Of a DNA stretch of 64,000 bases, positions 8,377-16,609 are shown piece by piece. A program made the position numbers and the translations under genes. The stretch lies in NCBI RefSeq assembly GCF_027214025.1, contig NZ_JAPWHB010000001.1, forward strand, positions 744,001-808,000, given 5' to 3'. This stretch comes from Parahoeflea alexandrii. GTDB taxonomy: Bacteria; Pseudomonadota; Alphaproteobacteria; Rhizobiales; Rhizobiaceae. How positions within the stretch are numbered: the stretch's first letter is position 1; the number at the start of each line of letters is the position of its first letter. The notes below the pieces were generated by a model. The model had not been told where the DNA came from. It saw only the letters and a list, made by a program, of their open reading frames with translations, and did no database searches.

Positions 8377-10739
8377 TGGCGGGTGTGCGCCGGTCTAGAG
8401 TTCATGCGTTGGCTGGCGTCCTGTGCGCCGGCGTGGCCTTTTGCACCATTTTTTCCCTTGCTGCGCCGCGGGCCGCGGCCCAGATCGTTGCGCCCGGCGG
8501 CGTCAGTGTGGCCGAAGACGCAAAGATGCTGCTGGCAGCCGACGAACTGATCTACAACAACGATACGGGCGTCGTCATCGCAAGCGGCGGCGTTCAGATC
8601 GACTACGGCAACTACAAGCTGGTTGCCGACAGGGTCGAGTACGACCAGAACACCGGCAGGGTGCAGGCCTTCGGGTCCGTCGAGATGGTCGAGCCGAGCG
8701 GCAACCGTATCTACGCCGACAATCTCGACGTGACCGATGATTTCGCCGATGGATTTGTCAATGCGCTGCGAATCGAGACGCCCGACAATACCCGCATCGC
8801 GGCGGAAAGCGCCGAACGCGGCGGCGGACGGACAGCCTTCAACAACGGCGTCTACACGGCCTGCGAGGCTTGCGAGAAGCATCCGGAGCGCGCGCCCTTC
8901 TGGCAGGTCAAGGCCAAGCGGGTGATCCAGAACGGCGAGACCAAGACAATCCGACTGGAACAGGCAACGTTCGAACTTTTCGGCATGCCGATCGCCTACC
9001 TGCCCTTCCTTGAGCTTCCGGACTATGATTCCAAACGCAAGAGCGGTTTCCTGACGCCCAGCTACCAGACAGCCGAGAATCTCGGCACCGGCGTTTCCAT
9101 CCCCTATTACTGGGCCATCTCGCCCACCATGGACGCGACCTTCACGGGCACCGGCTACACCAACCAGGGTTTTCTGGGTGAAGTCGAATTCCGGCAGAAT
9201 TTCGCCAATGGCGAACACACTTTGCGCATGGCGGGCATCTCCCAGCGCAATCCCGGTGATTTCACTGTCGGCACCTATGACTCGCTCAACACCCGACGCG
9301 GCATGATTGCCTCGAAAGGCCAGTACCGCTTCAATCCGCGCTGGACTTTCGGCTGGGACGGCATGCTGCAGACCGACAACAATTTCTCCCGGACCTACGG
9401 GATTTCCGGGTATTCGGGCAGCACCGTCAAATCCGAAGCCTACCTGACCGGCGTTTCCAACCGCAGCCATTTCGACCTGCGTGCCTACAGGTTCGATATT
9501 CAGAACGCGCTGACGACCAATCTCACGGAGAAGCAGCAGGCCAGGGTTCATCCGTCGCTCGACTACTCGCGCACCTTCTCCGACCCGGTCGCCGGGGGCG
9601 AATTGTCGTTCAACGTCAATGGCTACTCGCTGTCGCGCAAGGCCGACGACATCACGGTCCGGACCGGAGCCGCGACAATGGATCCGCTGTTTGCCGACCG
9701 TTACAAGGGGTTTGCCGGCACCAATTCGCGACTGAGCACGGAACTTGAATGGAAGCGGACCTTCACTGCGATGAACGGCCTGCGCCTGACGCCGATCCTG
9801 GCGGCGCGCGGCGATCTGAATTCGGTCAATGTGGACACGCTGCCTACCGACTACAACGGCGTTTTCGCCGGCAACGGAACGCATGCACGCGGCATGGTGA
9901 CGGCCGGTGTCGAAGCAAGCTACCCCGTGCTGGTGACCGCGGCTGGATCAAGCCATGTGTTCGAGCCGATTGCACAGGTGTTCGTCCGTCCCGACGAGCA
10001 ACTGGCCGGCGGCATTCCGAACGAAGACGCACAGAGCTTCGTTTTCGACACCACGTCGCTGTTCGAGCGCGACAAGTTTTCGGGCTTCGACCGGACCGAG
10101 GGCGGAACCCGGGCCAATGTCGGCTTTCGCTACACCGGCAGCTTTGACAATGGCCTGCAGACGCAGGCCGCGTTTGGCCAGTCCTATCATCTGGCCGGTC
10201 TGAACTCGTTTGCCACGCCGGATCTTTCGCAGGCAACACGGAATGCCGGTCTTGAAGGCCGTGTCTCGGATTTCGTCGGCATGGGCGGGGTGTCCTACAA
10301 CGGCTTCTCGCTGGCCGCCTCAGCCCGCTTCGACAAGGATGACTTCCGCGCCGAACGCACCGATGTCCGCGCCGGTTTCAGCAGGGACCGGGTCAGCACC
10401 TCGATGACCTACACCGAGATCAAGGCGCCGCGGCCCTATGTTGCCGGCGACGAGGACCGCAAGGAAGTCACCGGTTATGCGTCGCTCAAGGTCCATGACT
10501 ACTGGCGCGTCGCGGCCTCGGCCAGCTACGACCTGGTCGACCGGAAGTTCAACAGGAACGCGTTCGGCCTGTTGTACGAAGACGAGTGCTTTGCTTTTGC
10601 GCTGGCCTACGAAAACACGCGGGACGACAGCAATGCCAATGCCCGTGACTGGAAAATTGGCGCCCGCTTGAGCTTCCGTACCCTTGGCGGCCTGGGCGCC
10701 GGCGGCATTGAAAGCCCGTTGGTGCAACCCAGTTTCTAG
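8376..10739 (+). CDS. lptD: LPS assembly outer-membrane protein LptD (Imp/OstA)
   Basis: 787 residues from a GTG start that overlaps the lptG stop, with GGAGG 7 bases before it. The N-terminus is a signal peptide (hydrophobic core LAGVLCAGVAFCTIFSLA, cleavage likely after RAAAQ). An OstA/LptA-like periplasmic domain follows (LLAADELIYNNDTGVVIASG, DRVEYDQNTGRVQAFG), then a large beta-barrel with alternating aromatic strands. A CEACEKHPERAPFW segment at about residue 166 fits the cysteine region of LptD. An ATG-initiated reading from 8310 would remove the signal peptide from the N-terminus, so it was rejected. Confidence 0.93.
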   Translation: MAGVRRSRVHALAGVLCAGVAFCTIFSLAAPRAAAQIVAPGGVSVAEDAKMLLAADELIYNNDTGVVIASGGVQIDYGNYKLVADRVEYDQNTGRVQAFGSVEMVEPSGNRIYADNLDVTDDFADGFVNALRIETPDNTRIAAESAERGGGRTAFNNGVYTACEACEKHPERAPFWQVKAKRVIQNGETKTIRLEQATFELFGMPIAYLPFLELPDYDSKRKSGFLTPSYQTAENLGTGVSIPYYWAISPTMDATFTGTGYTNQGFLGEVEFRQNFANGEHTLRMAGISQRNPGDFTVGTYDSLNTRRGMIASKGQYRFNPRWTFGWDGMLQTDNNFSRTYGISGYSGSTVKSEAYLTGVSNRSHFDLRAYRFDIQNALTTNLTEKQQARVHPSLDYSRTFSDPVAGGELSFNVNGYSLSRKADDITVRTGAATMDPLFADRYKGFAGTNSRLSTELEWKRTFTAMNGLRLTPILAARGDLNSVNVDTLPTDYNGVFAGNGTHARGMVTAGVEASYPVLVTAAGSSHVFEPIAQVFVRPDEQLAGGIPNEDAQSFVFDTTSLFERDKFSGFDRTEGGTRANVGFRYTGSFDNGLQTQAAFGQSYHLAGLNSFATPDLSQATRNAGLEGRVSDFVGMGGVSYNGFSLAASARFDKDDFRAERTDVRAGFSRDRVSTSMTYTEIKAPRPYVAGDEDRKEVTGYASLKVHDYWRVAASASYDLVDRKFNRNAFGLLYEDECFAFALAYENTRDDSNANARDWKIGARLSFRTLGGLGAGGIESPLVQPSF

Positions 10740-10874
10740 ACCGATGCGAAGCAGAACAGGCGCGATGCTGCCGTTTTCGCCTCGTTTTCGCCGCATGCGA
10801 TGGGCATTTACGTGCGACTTCGGATTTGCAAGACTGCCGACATCCCGTGTGACCGGATAAAAGGACTAGAAAGC

Positions 10875-11807
10875 ATGAACTTTCCCGCGATCTTTCGCCT
10901 TACCGGGCTGCTGTTGTCGTTCGTCCTGGTGCTGCCACTGCTGCTTGTGCCGACGAGCGCCGCGCGTGCCGCAAGCGAAATCAAGATCATCGTCAACAAC
11001 CAGGCGATCACCAGCGTCGATATCGCGCGCCGGGTGGCGTTTCTCAGGCTGCAGCGCACCGGCGGAAACCTTGGCGAGAAGGCCCGGGAACAATTGATCG
11101 AAGAAGCCCTGAAGCTTCAGGAAGCCGCGCGCATTCGCGTGCTTGTCTCCGATGAGCAGGTCGATGCCTCGTTTGAACGTTTCGCGGCCTCCAACAAGCT
11201 GTCCACCAAGCAGCTTACGCAGGTGCTCAACCAGGCCGGAGTCACGCCCAAGCATTTCAAGAACTTCATCCGGGTCCAGATGAGCTGGCCACGGGTCGTC
11301 GGTGCAATCGGCGGCGGCGGCATGTCGACCCAGGACCTGGTTTCCAAGATGCTGGAGCGGGGCAACGACAAGCCGACCACCACGGAGTATTTCCTGCAGC
11401 AGGTGGTGTTCGTGGTCCCCGCCAACAAGCGGTCCCAGTCCCTGCTGAACGCCCGCAAGCGCGAAGCCGACCAGTTGCGCGGCCGAATCCAGGGCTGCGA
11501 CAGTGCCGCCTCGATGATCACCGGCCTGCGCGACGTTTCGCTGCGTCAGCTCGGCCGCATCATGCAGCCGCAATTGCCGCCCGACTGGAAACCCCTGATC
11601 GAACGGGCCAAGGCGGGCGGAGCGACAACGTCGCGGATTACGGAGCGCGGCATCGAGTTCATCATCATATGCTCGGCGAAGACCGTTTCCGACGACAAGG
11701 CGGCTGAACTGGTGTTCCGCTCCGAGAATGAAGAGACAGGCGACTCCGAAGAAGCCAAGAAATATCTCGCCGAACTGCGCAAGCGTGCGGTTATTGCCAA
11801 CAAGTAA
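10875..11807 (+). CDS. surA: SurA-like periplasmic chaperone / degenerate peptidyl-prolyl isomerase
   Basis: 310 residues. Signal peptide ([19 protein letters not shown], cleavage near ARAAS), then a SurA N-terminal domain ([35 protein letters not shown]), then a single divergent parvulin-like segment ([44 protein letters not shown]). E. coli SurA has two parvulin domains and is longer; the short form is usual in Rhizobiales. Position after lptD fits its role in outer-membrane protein folding, LptD itself being a client in other bacteria. ATG at 10875 is chosen as the first codon of the signal peptide. Confidence 0.8.
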   Translation: MNFPAIFRLTGLLLSFVLVLPLLLVPTSAARAASEIKIIVNNQAITSVDIARRVAFLRLQRTGGNLGEKAREQLIEEALKLQEAARIRVLVSDEQVDASFERFAASNKLSTKQLTQVLNQAGVTPKHFKNFIRVQMSWPRVVGAIGGGGMSTQDLVSKMLERGNDKPTTTEYFLQQVVFVVPANKRSQSLLNARKREADQLRGRIQGCDSAASMITGLRDVSLRQLGRIMQPQLPPDWKPLIERAKAGGATTSRITERGIEFIIICSAKTVSDDKAAELVFRSENEETGDSEEAKKYLAELRKRAVIANK

Positions 11808-11820
11808 GGATCTCCCCGTC

Positions 11821-12867
11821 ATGACCGGGCACCGCCGCGCGCTGGCTTTGACCATGGGCGATCCCGCTGGAATAGGCCCGGATCTTGCTCTTGCCGCCTG
11901 GATAGACCGCACCCGGCTGGAACTGCCGCCCTTCCTGATGATCGGCGATCCGGCAATGCTGGCGGACCGGGCGAAGCTGCTCGGTCTCGATGTGCCGCTT
12001 GTCGAAGCCTTGGCCGAAAATGCCGCGGCGAAGTTCGCCAGTGCCCTGCCCGTGCTGCCGGTGGCGCTTACCAGGCCCGCGGTACCGGGTCAGCCGGATT
12101 CGGGCAATGCGGAGGCGGTCATCGAAGCCATCCGGCTGGCGGTGGAGCTGACCACAGCGGCGAGAACCCACGCCGTGGTGACCAACCCGATCGCGAAATC
12201 GGTGCTTTACGAGTCCGGCTTCGGTTTTCCCGGGCACACCGAGTACCTCGCACATCTGGCAAGCGAAACCGCGGGCCATCCGGTCATGCCGGTGATGCTG
12301 CTTGCCGGGCCGAAGCTGCGGGTCGCGCCGGTCACCATCCATATTCCGCTCAGGCAGGTTGCCGACGCTCTGACCACACGGTCGATCGTGGAAACCGCGC
12401 GCATCATCGCGCAAGATCTCGCGTCCCGCTTCGGCCTGAGTGCGCCGCGAATCGCCATCTCAGGGCTCAACCCGCATGCGGGCGAGGATGGCGCGCTGGG
12501 CCGCGAGGACGCCGAGATCATCGCGCCGGCAATCGCCGAGCTGCAGGCGGACGGAATCGATGCCTTCGGGCCACTCCCGGCCGACACCATGTTTCACGCC
12601 GAAGCCCGCGAAAGCTATGACGCGGCCATCTGCATGTACCATGACCAGGCGCTGATCCCGGCCAAGACCTTGGGCTTTCACGATTCGGTCAATGTGACAC
12701 TGGGCCTGCCTTTCATCCGCACCTCGCCGGATCACGGGACCGCGTTTTCGCTTGCGGGCAAGGGCCAGGCGCGCTTCGACAGCCTGGTGGCGGCGCTGAA
12801 GCTTGCCGCCAGGATGGCCAACACCGAAATCGAATCCGCAACCCTTCAAGCATTGAGCAGGGCATAA
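11821..12867 (+). CDS. pdxA: 4-hydroxythreonine-4-phosphate dehydrogenase
   Basis: 348 residues. It begins [19 protein letters not shown], with FPGHTEYLA (metal-binding His), then [37 protein letters not shown] and [13 protein letters not shown]. These are the PdxA motifs. The enzyme carries out the NAD-dependent step before PdxJ in the DXP-dependent pathway to pyridoxal 5'-phosphate. Start 11821 places [15 protein letters not shown] at the N-terminus, the usual form. The stop TAA shares its last base with the rsmA start (TAATG). The surA-pdxA-rsmA order is common to many Proteobacteria. Confidence 0.95.
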   Translation: MTGHRRALALTMGDPAGIGPDLALAAWIDRTRLELPPFLMIGDPAMLADRAKLLGLDVPLVEALAENAAAKFASALPVLPVALTRPAVPGQPDSGNAEAVIEAIRLAVELTTAARTHAVVTNPIAKSVLYESGFGFPGHTEYLAHLASETAGHPVMPVMLLAGPKLRVAPVTIHIPLRQVADALTTRSIVETARIIAQDLASRFGLSAPRIAISGLNPHAGEDGALGREDAEIIAPAIAELQADGIDAFGPLPADTMFHAEARESYDAAICMYHDQALIPAKTLGFHDSVNVTLGLPFIRTSPDHGTAFSLAGKGQARFDSLVAALKLAARMANTEIESATLQALSRA

Positions 12868-13697
12868 TGGCCTCGACACCCGACGGCTTGCCGCCGCTGC
12901 GCGACGTTGTCGCCACCCACGGCCTGGCGCCGAAGAAAGCGCTTGGTCAGAATTTCCTGTTCGACCTCAACCTGACCGCCAAGATCGCCCGGTCGGCAGG
13001 CCCGCTGGAAGGCTTTACCGTGTTTGAAATCGGCCCCGGCCCGGGCGGTTTGACGCGGGCGTTGCTGGCGCAGGGGGCAACCCGCGTGGTGGCGGTCGAA
13101 CGGGACCCGCGCTGCCTGCCGATTCTCGCCGAAATCTCCGCCCACTATCCCGGACGGCTCGAGGTGGTGGAGGGAGATGCGCTTGAGACCGACCTGGCGG
13201 CGCTGGCCGACGGCGCTCCCGCCAAGATCGTCGCCAACCTGCCCTACAATGTCGGCACGCAGTTGCTGATCAACTGGCTGACAGCCGATGTCGATCATCC
13301 GTTCTGGACGTCGATGACGCTGATGTTCCAGAAGGAAGTCGGGCAGCGGATCGTGGCTGCGCCGGGATCGAACCATTATGGCCGCCTCGGCGTGCTGGCG
13401 GGATGGATCGCGCACAGCGAGATCCTGTTCGACGTGCCGCCACAGGCCTTCACGCCGCCGCCGAAGGTGACCTCGAGCGTGGTCCAGCTCGAACCGCTGA
13501 AAGAGCGCCTGCCCTGCGATCTCGCGAAACTCGAGCGCGTTACCCATGCCGCCTTCGGCCAGCGCCGCAAGATGCTGCGCCAGAGCCTGAAGCCGTTGGG
13601 CGGGGAAGCCTTGCTGGAACGGGTCGGAATCGAGCCCACGCGCCGCGCCGAGACGCTCAGCGTCGCCGAATTCTGCGCACTGGCCGAGGCGTTGTAG
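12867..13697 (+). CDS. rsmA: 16S rRNA (adenine1518-N6/adenine1519-N6) dimethyltransferase
   Basis: 276 residues. N-terminal [21 protein letters not shown] motif [15 protein letters not shown], motif [17 protein letters not shown], and C-terminal [14 protein letters not shown]. This is the KsgA/Dim1 family, which dimethylates two adenines of the helix 45 loop during 30S maturation. The start overlaps the pdxA stop by one base. It ends the plus-strand run from lptF; the next gene converges on it. Confidence 0.95.
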   Translation: MASTPDGLPPLRDVVATHGLAPKKALGQNFLFDLNLTAKIARSAGPLEGFTVFEIGPGPGGLTRALLAQGATRVVAVERDPRCLPILAEISAHYPGRLEVVEGDALETDLAALADGAPAKIVANLPYNVGTQLLINWLTADVDHPFWTSMTLMFQKEVGQRIVAAPGSNHYGRLGVLAGWIAHSEILFDVPPQAFTPPPKVTSSVVQLEPLKERLPCDLAKLERVTHAAFGQRRKMLRQSLKPLGGEALLERVGIEPTRRAETLSVAEFCALAEAL

Positions 13698-13736
13698 CCA
13701 TCGGGCGATGCCGCCCGTCAGGCTGCCAGGTTGAGC

Positions 13737-14198
13737 TTATGACGGCAGCGCCGGAAACACGCCGGTTTTCTTGATGGTTCCGTAGACGATGCTCGTATCG
13801 ATCGACGCGATGCCGCCGATGGCGTGGATGCGGTTGCGGATGAAGTCCTCGTAATGGTCGAGACCGGCGACCACGACTCTCAGCAGGTAATCCGCCGGTC
13901 CGGTCATCAGATGGCATTCCAGCACTTCGTCGATTGCCCTGATTCGGGCCTCGAACTCCTGGATATGGCTGCCGGTATGGCGCTCGAGCCGGATACGGAT
14001 GAACACCATCATTGGCAAGCCGTAGGCCTTGGCGTCGACATCGACGCTGTAGCCGCGGATCACACCGCTGTCCTCGAGGTTGCGAAGCCGGCGCAGGCAT
14101 GGCGAGGGTGACAGGTTCACCGCAGCGGCGAGATCCTGGTTGGTCATGCGGGCATTGGCTTGCAGCGCCCGGACGATCTGGCGATCCTTGCCATCCAT
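13737..14198 (-). CDS. Lrp/AsnC-family regulator, MdeR-like
   Basis: 153 residues. An N-terminal winged helix-turn-helix (DRQIVRALQANARMTNQDLA, SPSPCLRRLRNLEDSGVI) and a C-terminal RAM ligand-sensing domain (FIRIRLERHTGSHIQEFE, GPADYLLRVVVAGLDHYEDF). It is divergent from the methionine gamma-lyase gene with 113 bases between start codons. In Pseudomonas putida the lyase operon is controlled by the Lrp-type activator MdeR, so by position this is the local regulator, probably answering to methionine or a related amino acid. A 17-bp palindrome lies 12 bases upstream of its start. Confidence 0.85.
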   Translation of the reverse strand: MDGKDRQIVRALQANARMTNQDLAAAVNLSPSPCLRRLRNLEDSGVIRGYSVDVDAKAYGLPMMVFIRIRLERHTGSHIQEFEARIRAIDEVLECHLMTGPADYLLRVVVAGLDHYEDFIRNRIHAIGGIASIDTSIVYGTIKKTGVFPALPS

Positions 14199-14209
14199 TT
14201 TAAAACTCC

Positions 14210-14265
14210 TTGGCAGATAATGCCAATTCTGAACTCTATCCGGGCATAAATAGCAATCAAATGCC
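14210..14265. promoter_or_regulatory. Candidate Lrp-type operators between the regulator and mdeA
   Basis: A perfect palindrome TTGGCA-gataa-TGCCAA occupies 14210-14226. A second inverted repeat GGCAT-N13-ATGCC occupies 14243-14265. Both share the GGCA/TGCC half-site, lie in the 113-base divergent gap and are spaced about three helical turns apart. This fits cooperative binding of an Lrp-family octamer. Confidence 0.5.
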
Positions 14266-14311
14266 TTTCGAGATAGGGCAATCTTGCTGCATCACCGGAA
14301 AGGATCCCGTC

Positions 14312-15517
14312 ATGAAAACCAGCAGCAAGAACTTCTCCACCCGCGCCATCCACCACGGCTACAATCCGATGGATCACCAGGGCGCGCTGACGCCGCCGCT
14401 GCACTTGACGTCGACTTTTGCCTTTGACAGCGCCGAAGCGGGTGGAGAGATGTTTGCGGGCGAGCGGCCGGGCTACATCTATTCACGCATTTCCAACCCG
14501 ACACTCGACCTGCTGGAGCAGCGCATCGCGGTGCTGGAAGGCGCGGAAGCCGGGCTGGCGCTGGCTTCCGGCATGGGTGCGATCACCGCGGCCCTGTGGA
14601 CGCTCCTGTCTCCGGGTGACGAGGTCATCGTCGACAAGACGCTCTATGGCTGCACCTTCGCCTTCATGCGCCACGGTCTCGCAAAATTCGGCATCACCAT
14701 CACCCATGTCGACATGACCGATCCGGCCAACCTGACCTCGGCGATCTCCGAGAAGACTCGGGTCGTCTATTTCGAGACGCCGGCCAATCCGAACATGCGG
14801 CTCGTCGATATCGAGGCCATATCGAAGATCGCCCATGCGAGCGGTGCGACGGTGGTTGTCGACAACACCTACGCCACCCCCTTTCTCACCCGCCCGATCG
14901 AACTCGGCGCCGATATCGTGGTGCATTCGGCCACCAAATATCTCGGCGGTCACGGCGATGTCGTCGCCGGCCTGCTGGTCGGCAGCGCCGAGCAGGTCTC
15001 GCAGATCCGGCTGTTCGGCATGAAGGACATGACCGGCGCAGTGATGGCCCCGTTCAACGCGATGCTGATCCTGCGCGGGCTGAAGACGCTGGCGCTCAGA
15101 ATGGAGCGGCATTGCGCCAATGCGCAAAAGGTCGCGGCCATGCTGGAAGCGAGCGAAGGCGTGGCGAAGGTCTATTACCCAGGACTGCAGAGCTTCGAGC
15201 AGCACGAGCTTGCGCTCCGGCAGATGCCCGGATTCGGCGCGATGATCGCCTTCGAACTCGATGGCGGCATCGAAGCCGGGCGACGGCTGATGAACCGGCT
15301 GACCATGATCGGACGCGCGGTTTCGCTTGGAGACGCGGAATCGCTGATCCAGCACCCGGCGAGCATGACGCACTCGACCTACACCGAGGAAGAGCGGGCC
15401 GAGCACGGCATTTCCGACGGGCTGATCCGCTTGTCGGTGGGGCTCGAAGATGTCGACGACATCATCGACGATCTGGCTCAGGCGCTGGCCGATGACGCAG
15501 TCCGTGCGGCAGCCTGA
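14312..15517 (+). CDS. mdeA: Methionine gamma-lyase
   Basis: 401 residues, Cys/Met-metabolism PLP enzyme family. The PLP lysine is K209 in HSATKYLGGHGD. The segment LYGCTFAFMRHG contains C114, the active-site cysteine that marks methionine gamma-lyases against cystathionine beta/gamma-lyases; SRISNPT and DNTYATPF also match. The reaction is methionine to 2-oxobutyrate, methanethiol and ammonia. The ATG at 14312 gives MKTSSKNFSTRAIHHGY, the normal N-terminus. Downstream genes handle 2-oxobutyrate, which supports the call. A cystathionine gamma-lyase is the main alternative but fits C114 less well. Confidence 0.85.
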   Translation: MKTSSKNFSTRAIHHGYNPMDHQGALTPPLHLTSTFAFDSAEAGGEMFAGERPGYIYSRISNPTLDLLEQRIAVLEGAEAGLALASGMGAITAALWTLLSPGDEVIVDKTLYGCTFAFMRHGLAKFGITITHVDMTDPANLTSAISEKTRVVYFETPANPNMRLVDIEAISKIAHASGATVVVDNTYATPFLTRPIELGADIVVHSATKYLGGHGDVVAGLLVGSAEQVSQIRLFGMKDMTGAVMAPFNAMLILRGLKTLALRMERHCANAQKVAAMLEASEGVAKVYYPGLQSFEQHELALRQMPGFGAMIAFELDGGIEAGRRLMNRLTMIGRAVSLGDAESLIQHPASMTHSTYTEEERAEHGISDGLIRLSVGLEDVDDIIDDLAQALADDAVRAAA

Positions 15518-15640
15518 ATCCGCCCGGATGCCAGAAGGTTGAGGCCGGCAGATGATATGGCGATCAACGTGTAGCCAGGTCAGGACTCCTGGGCAAAGAA
15601 CGGCTAGTCTCCCCGCATTGCAACCAGGGACCCGGAATTG

Positions 15641-16609
15641 ATGTTTTCCATAAATGAGATCGAAGACGCCGCAGCACTTGTTCACCGCCACATGCCGCCG
15701 ACGCCGCAATACAGCTGGCCGTTGATCAATCGGGAACTCGGTATCGAAACCTGGGTCAAGCATGAGAACCACACGCCGACCGGCGCTTTCAAGGTGCGCG
15801 GCGGCATCACTTTCATCGACTGGCTGAAACGGAGTGAGCCGCGGGCGAGCGGGATTTGCACCGCCACCCGGGGCAATCACGGCCAGAGCCAGGCACGGGC
15901 CGCGACGGCTGCCGGGCTGAAGGCCAAGATCTACGTGCCGGAAGGCAATTCGCCCGAAAAAAATGCCGCAATGAGCGCATTCGGCGCCGAAGTCATCATC
16001 TTCGGCAAGGACTTTGACGAGGCGCGCCTCGAAGCCATGCGGGTGGCCGAAGCGGAAGGCCTTGCGGTTGTGCCGCCGTTTCACCGCGAACTGGCCCGCG
16101 GCGTCGCCACCTATGCCTACGAGCTGTTTTCGGCCCAGCCGGAGCTGGACACGGTCTATGTGCCGATCGGCTGCGGCTCCGGAATTTGTTCGACGATCGC
16201 GGTGCGCGATGCGCTCGGACTCAGGACAAAAGTCGTCGGCGTTGTTTCAACCGAGGCACAGGCCGCGAAACTGTCGGTCGAAGCCGGAAGGCTGATCGAG
16301 ACAGAGAGCGCCCGGACCTTTGCCGACGGCATGGCGGTGCGGGTGCCGGTGCAGGCGGCATTCGACATCTATTCGACCGGCGCGGAACGAATTGTCGCGG
16401 TCAGCGACGACGAGGTCGCCGAGGCTATCCGCACCTATTTCCGCTGCACCCACAATGTGGCCGAGGGCGCAGGTGCGGCGCCGCTGGCGGCGCTTCAGCA
16501 GGAAAAGGCGCGGATGGCGGGAAAACGCGTCGGCGTCATCCTGTGCGGCGGCAACATCGATACCGACAAGCTCATCACAGTCATGCAGGGCGGGACCCCG
16601 GAACCATGA
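15641..16609 (+). CDS. Threonine dehydratase, catabolic type (PLP fold type II)
   Basis: 322 residues. The PLP lysine is K51 in HTPTGAFKVRGG; the phosphate-binding loop is CGSGICS; ATRGNHGQSQARAA and the C-terminal LCGGNIDTDK are characteristic. No C-terminal ACT domain is present, so it should not be feedback-inhibited like biosynthetic IlvA. It yields 2-oxobutyrate from threonine, the same product as the lyase upstream. Serine or hydroxyamino-acid substrates remain possible. The ATG at 15641 is preferred over a TTG one codon earlier. Its stop overlaps the next start (ATGA), so it is coupled to the 2-oxoacid dehydrogenase. Confidence 0.82.
   Translation: MFSINEIEDAAALVHRHMPPTPQYSWPLINRELGIETWVKHENHTPTGAFKVRGGITFIDWLKRSEPRASGICTATRGNHGQSQARAATAAGLKAKIYVPEGNSPEKNAAMSAFGAEVIIFGKDFDEARLEAMRVAEAEGLAVVPPFHRELARGVATYAYELFSAQPELDTVYVPIGCGSGICSTIAVRDALGLRTKVVGVVSTEAQAAKLSVEAGRLIETESARTFADGMAVRVPVQAAFDIYSTGAERIVAVSDDEVAEAIRTYFRCTHNVAEGAGAAPLAALQQEKARMAGKRVGVILCGGNIDTDKLITVMQGGTPEP

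Noticed and set aside
8244-9884. 546-codon open frame on the minus strand
   Set aside because: Antisense to lptG and lptD, which have clear motifs and coupled starts.
14483-16084. 533-codon open frame on the minus strand across mdeA and the threonine dehydratase
   Set aside because: Antisense to two well-supported enzymes; composition is typical of a shadow frame.
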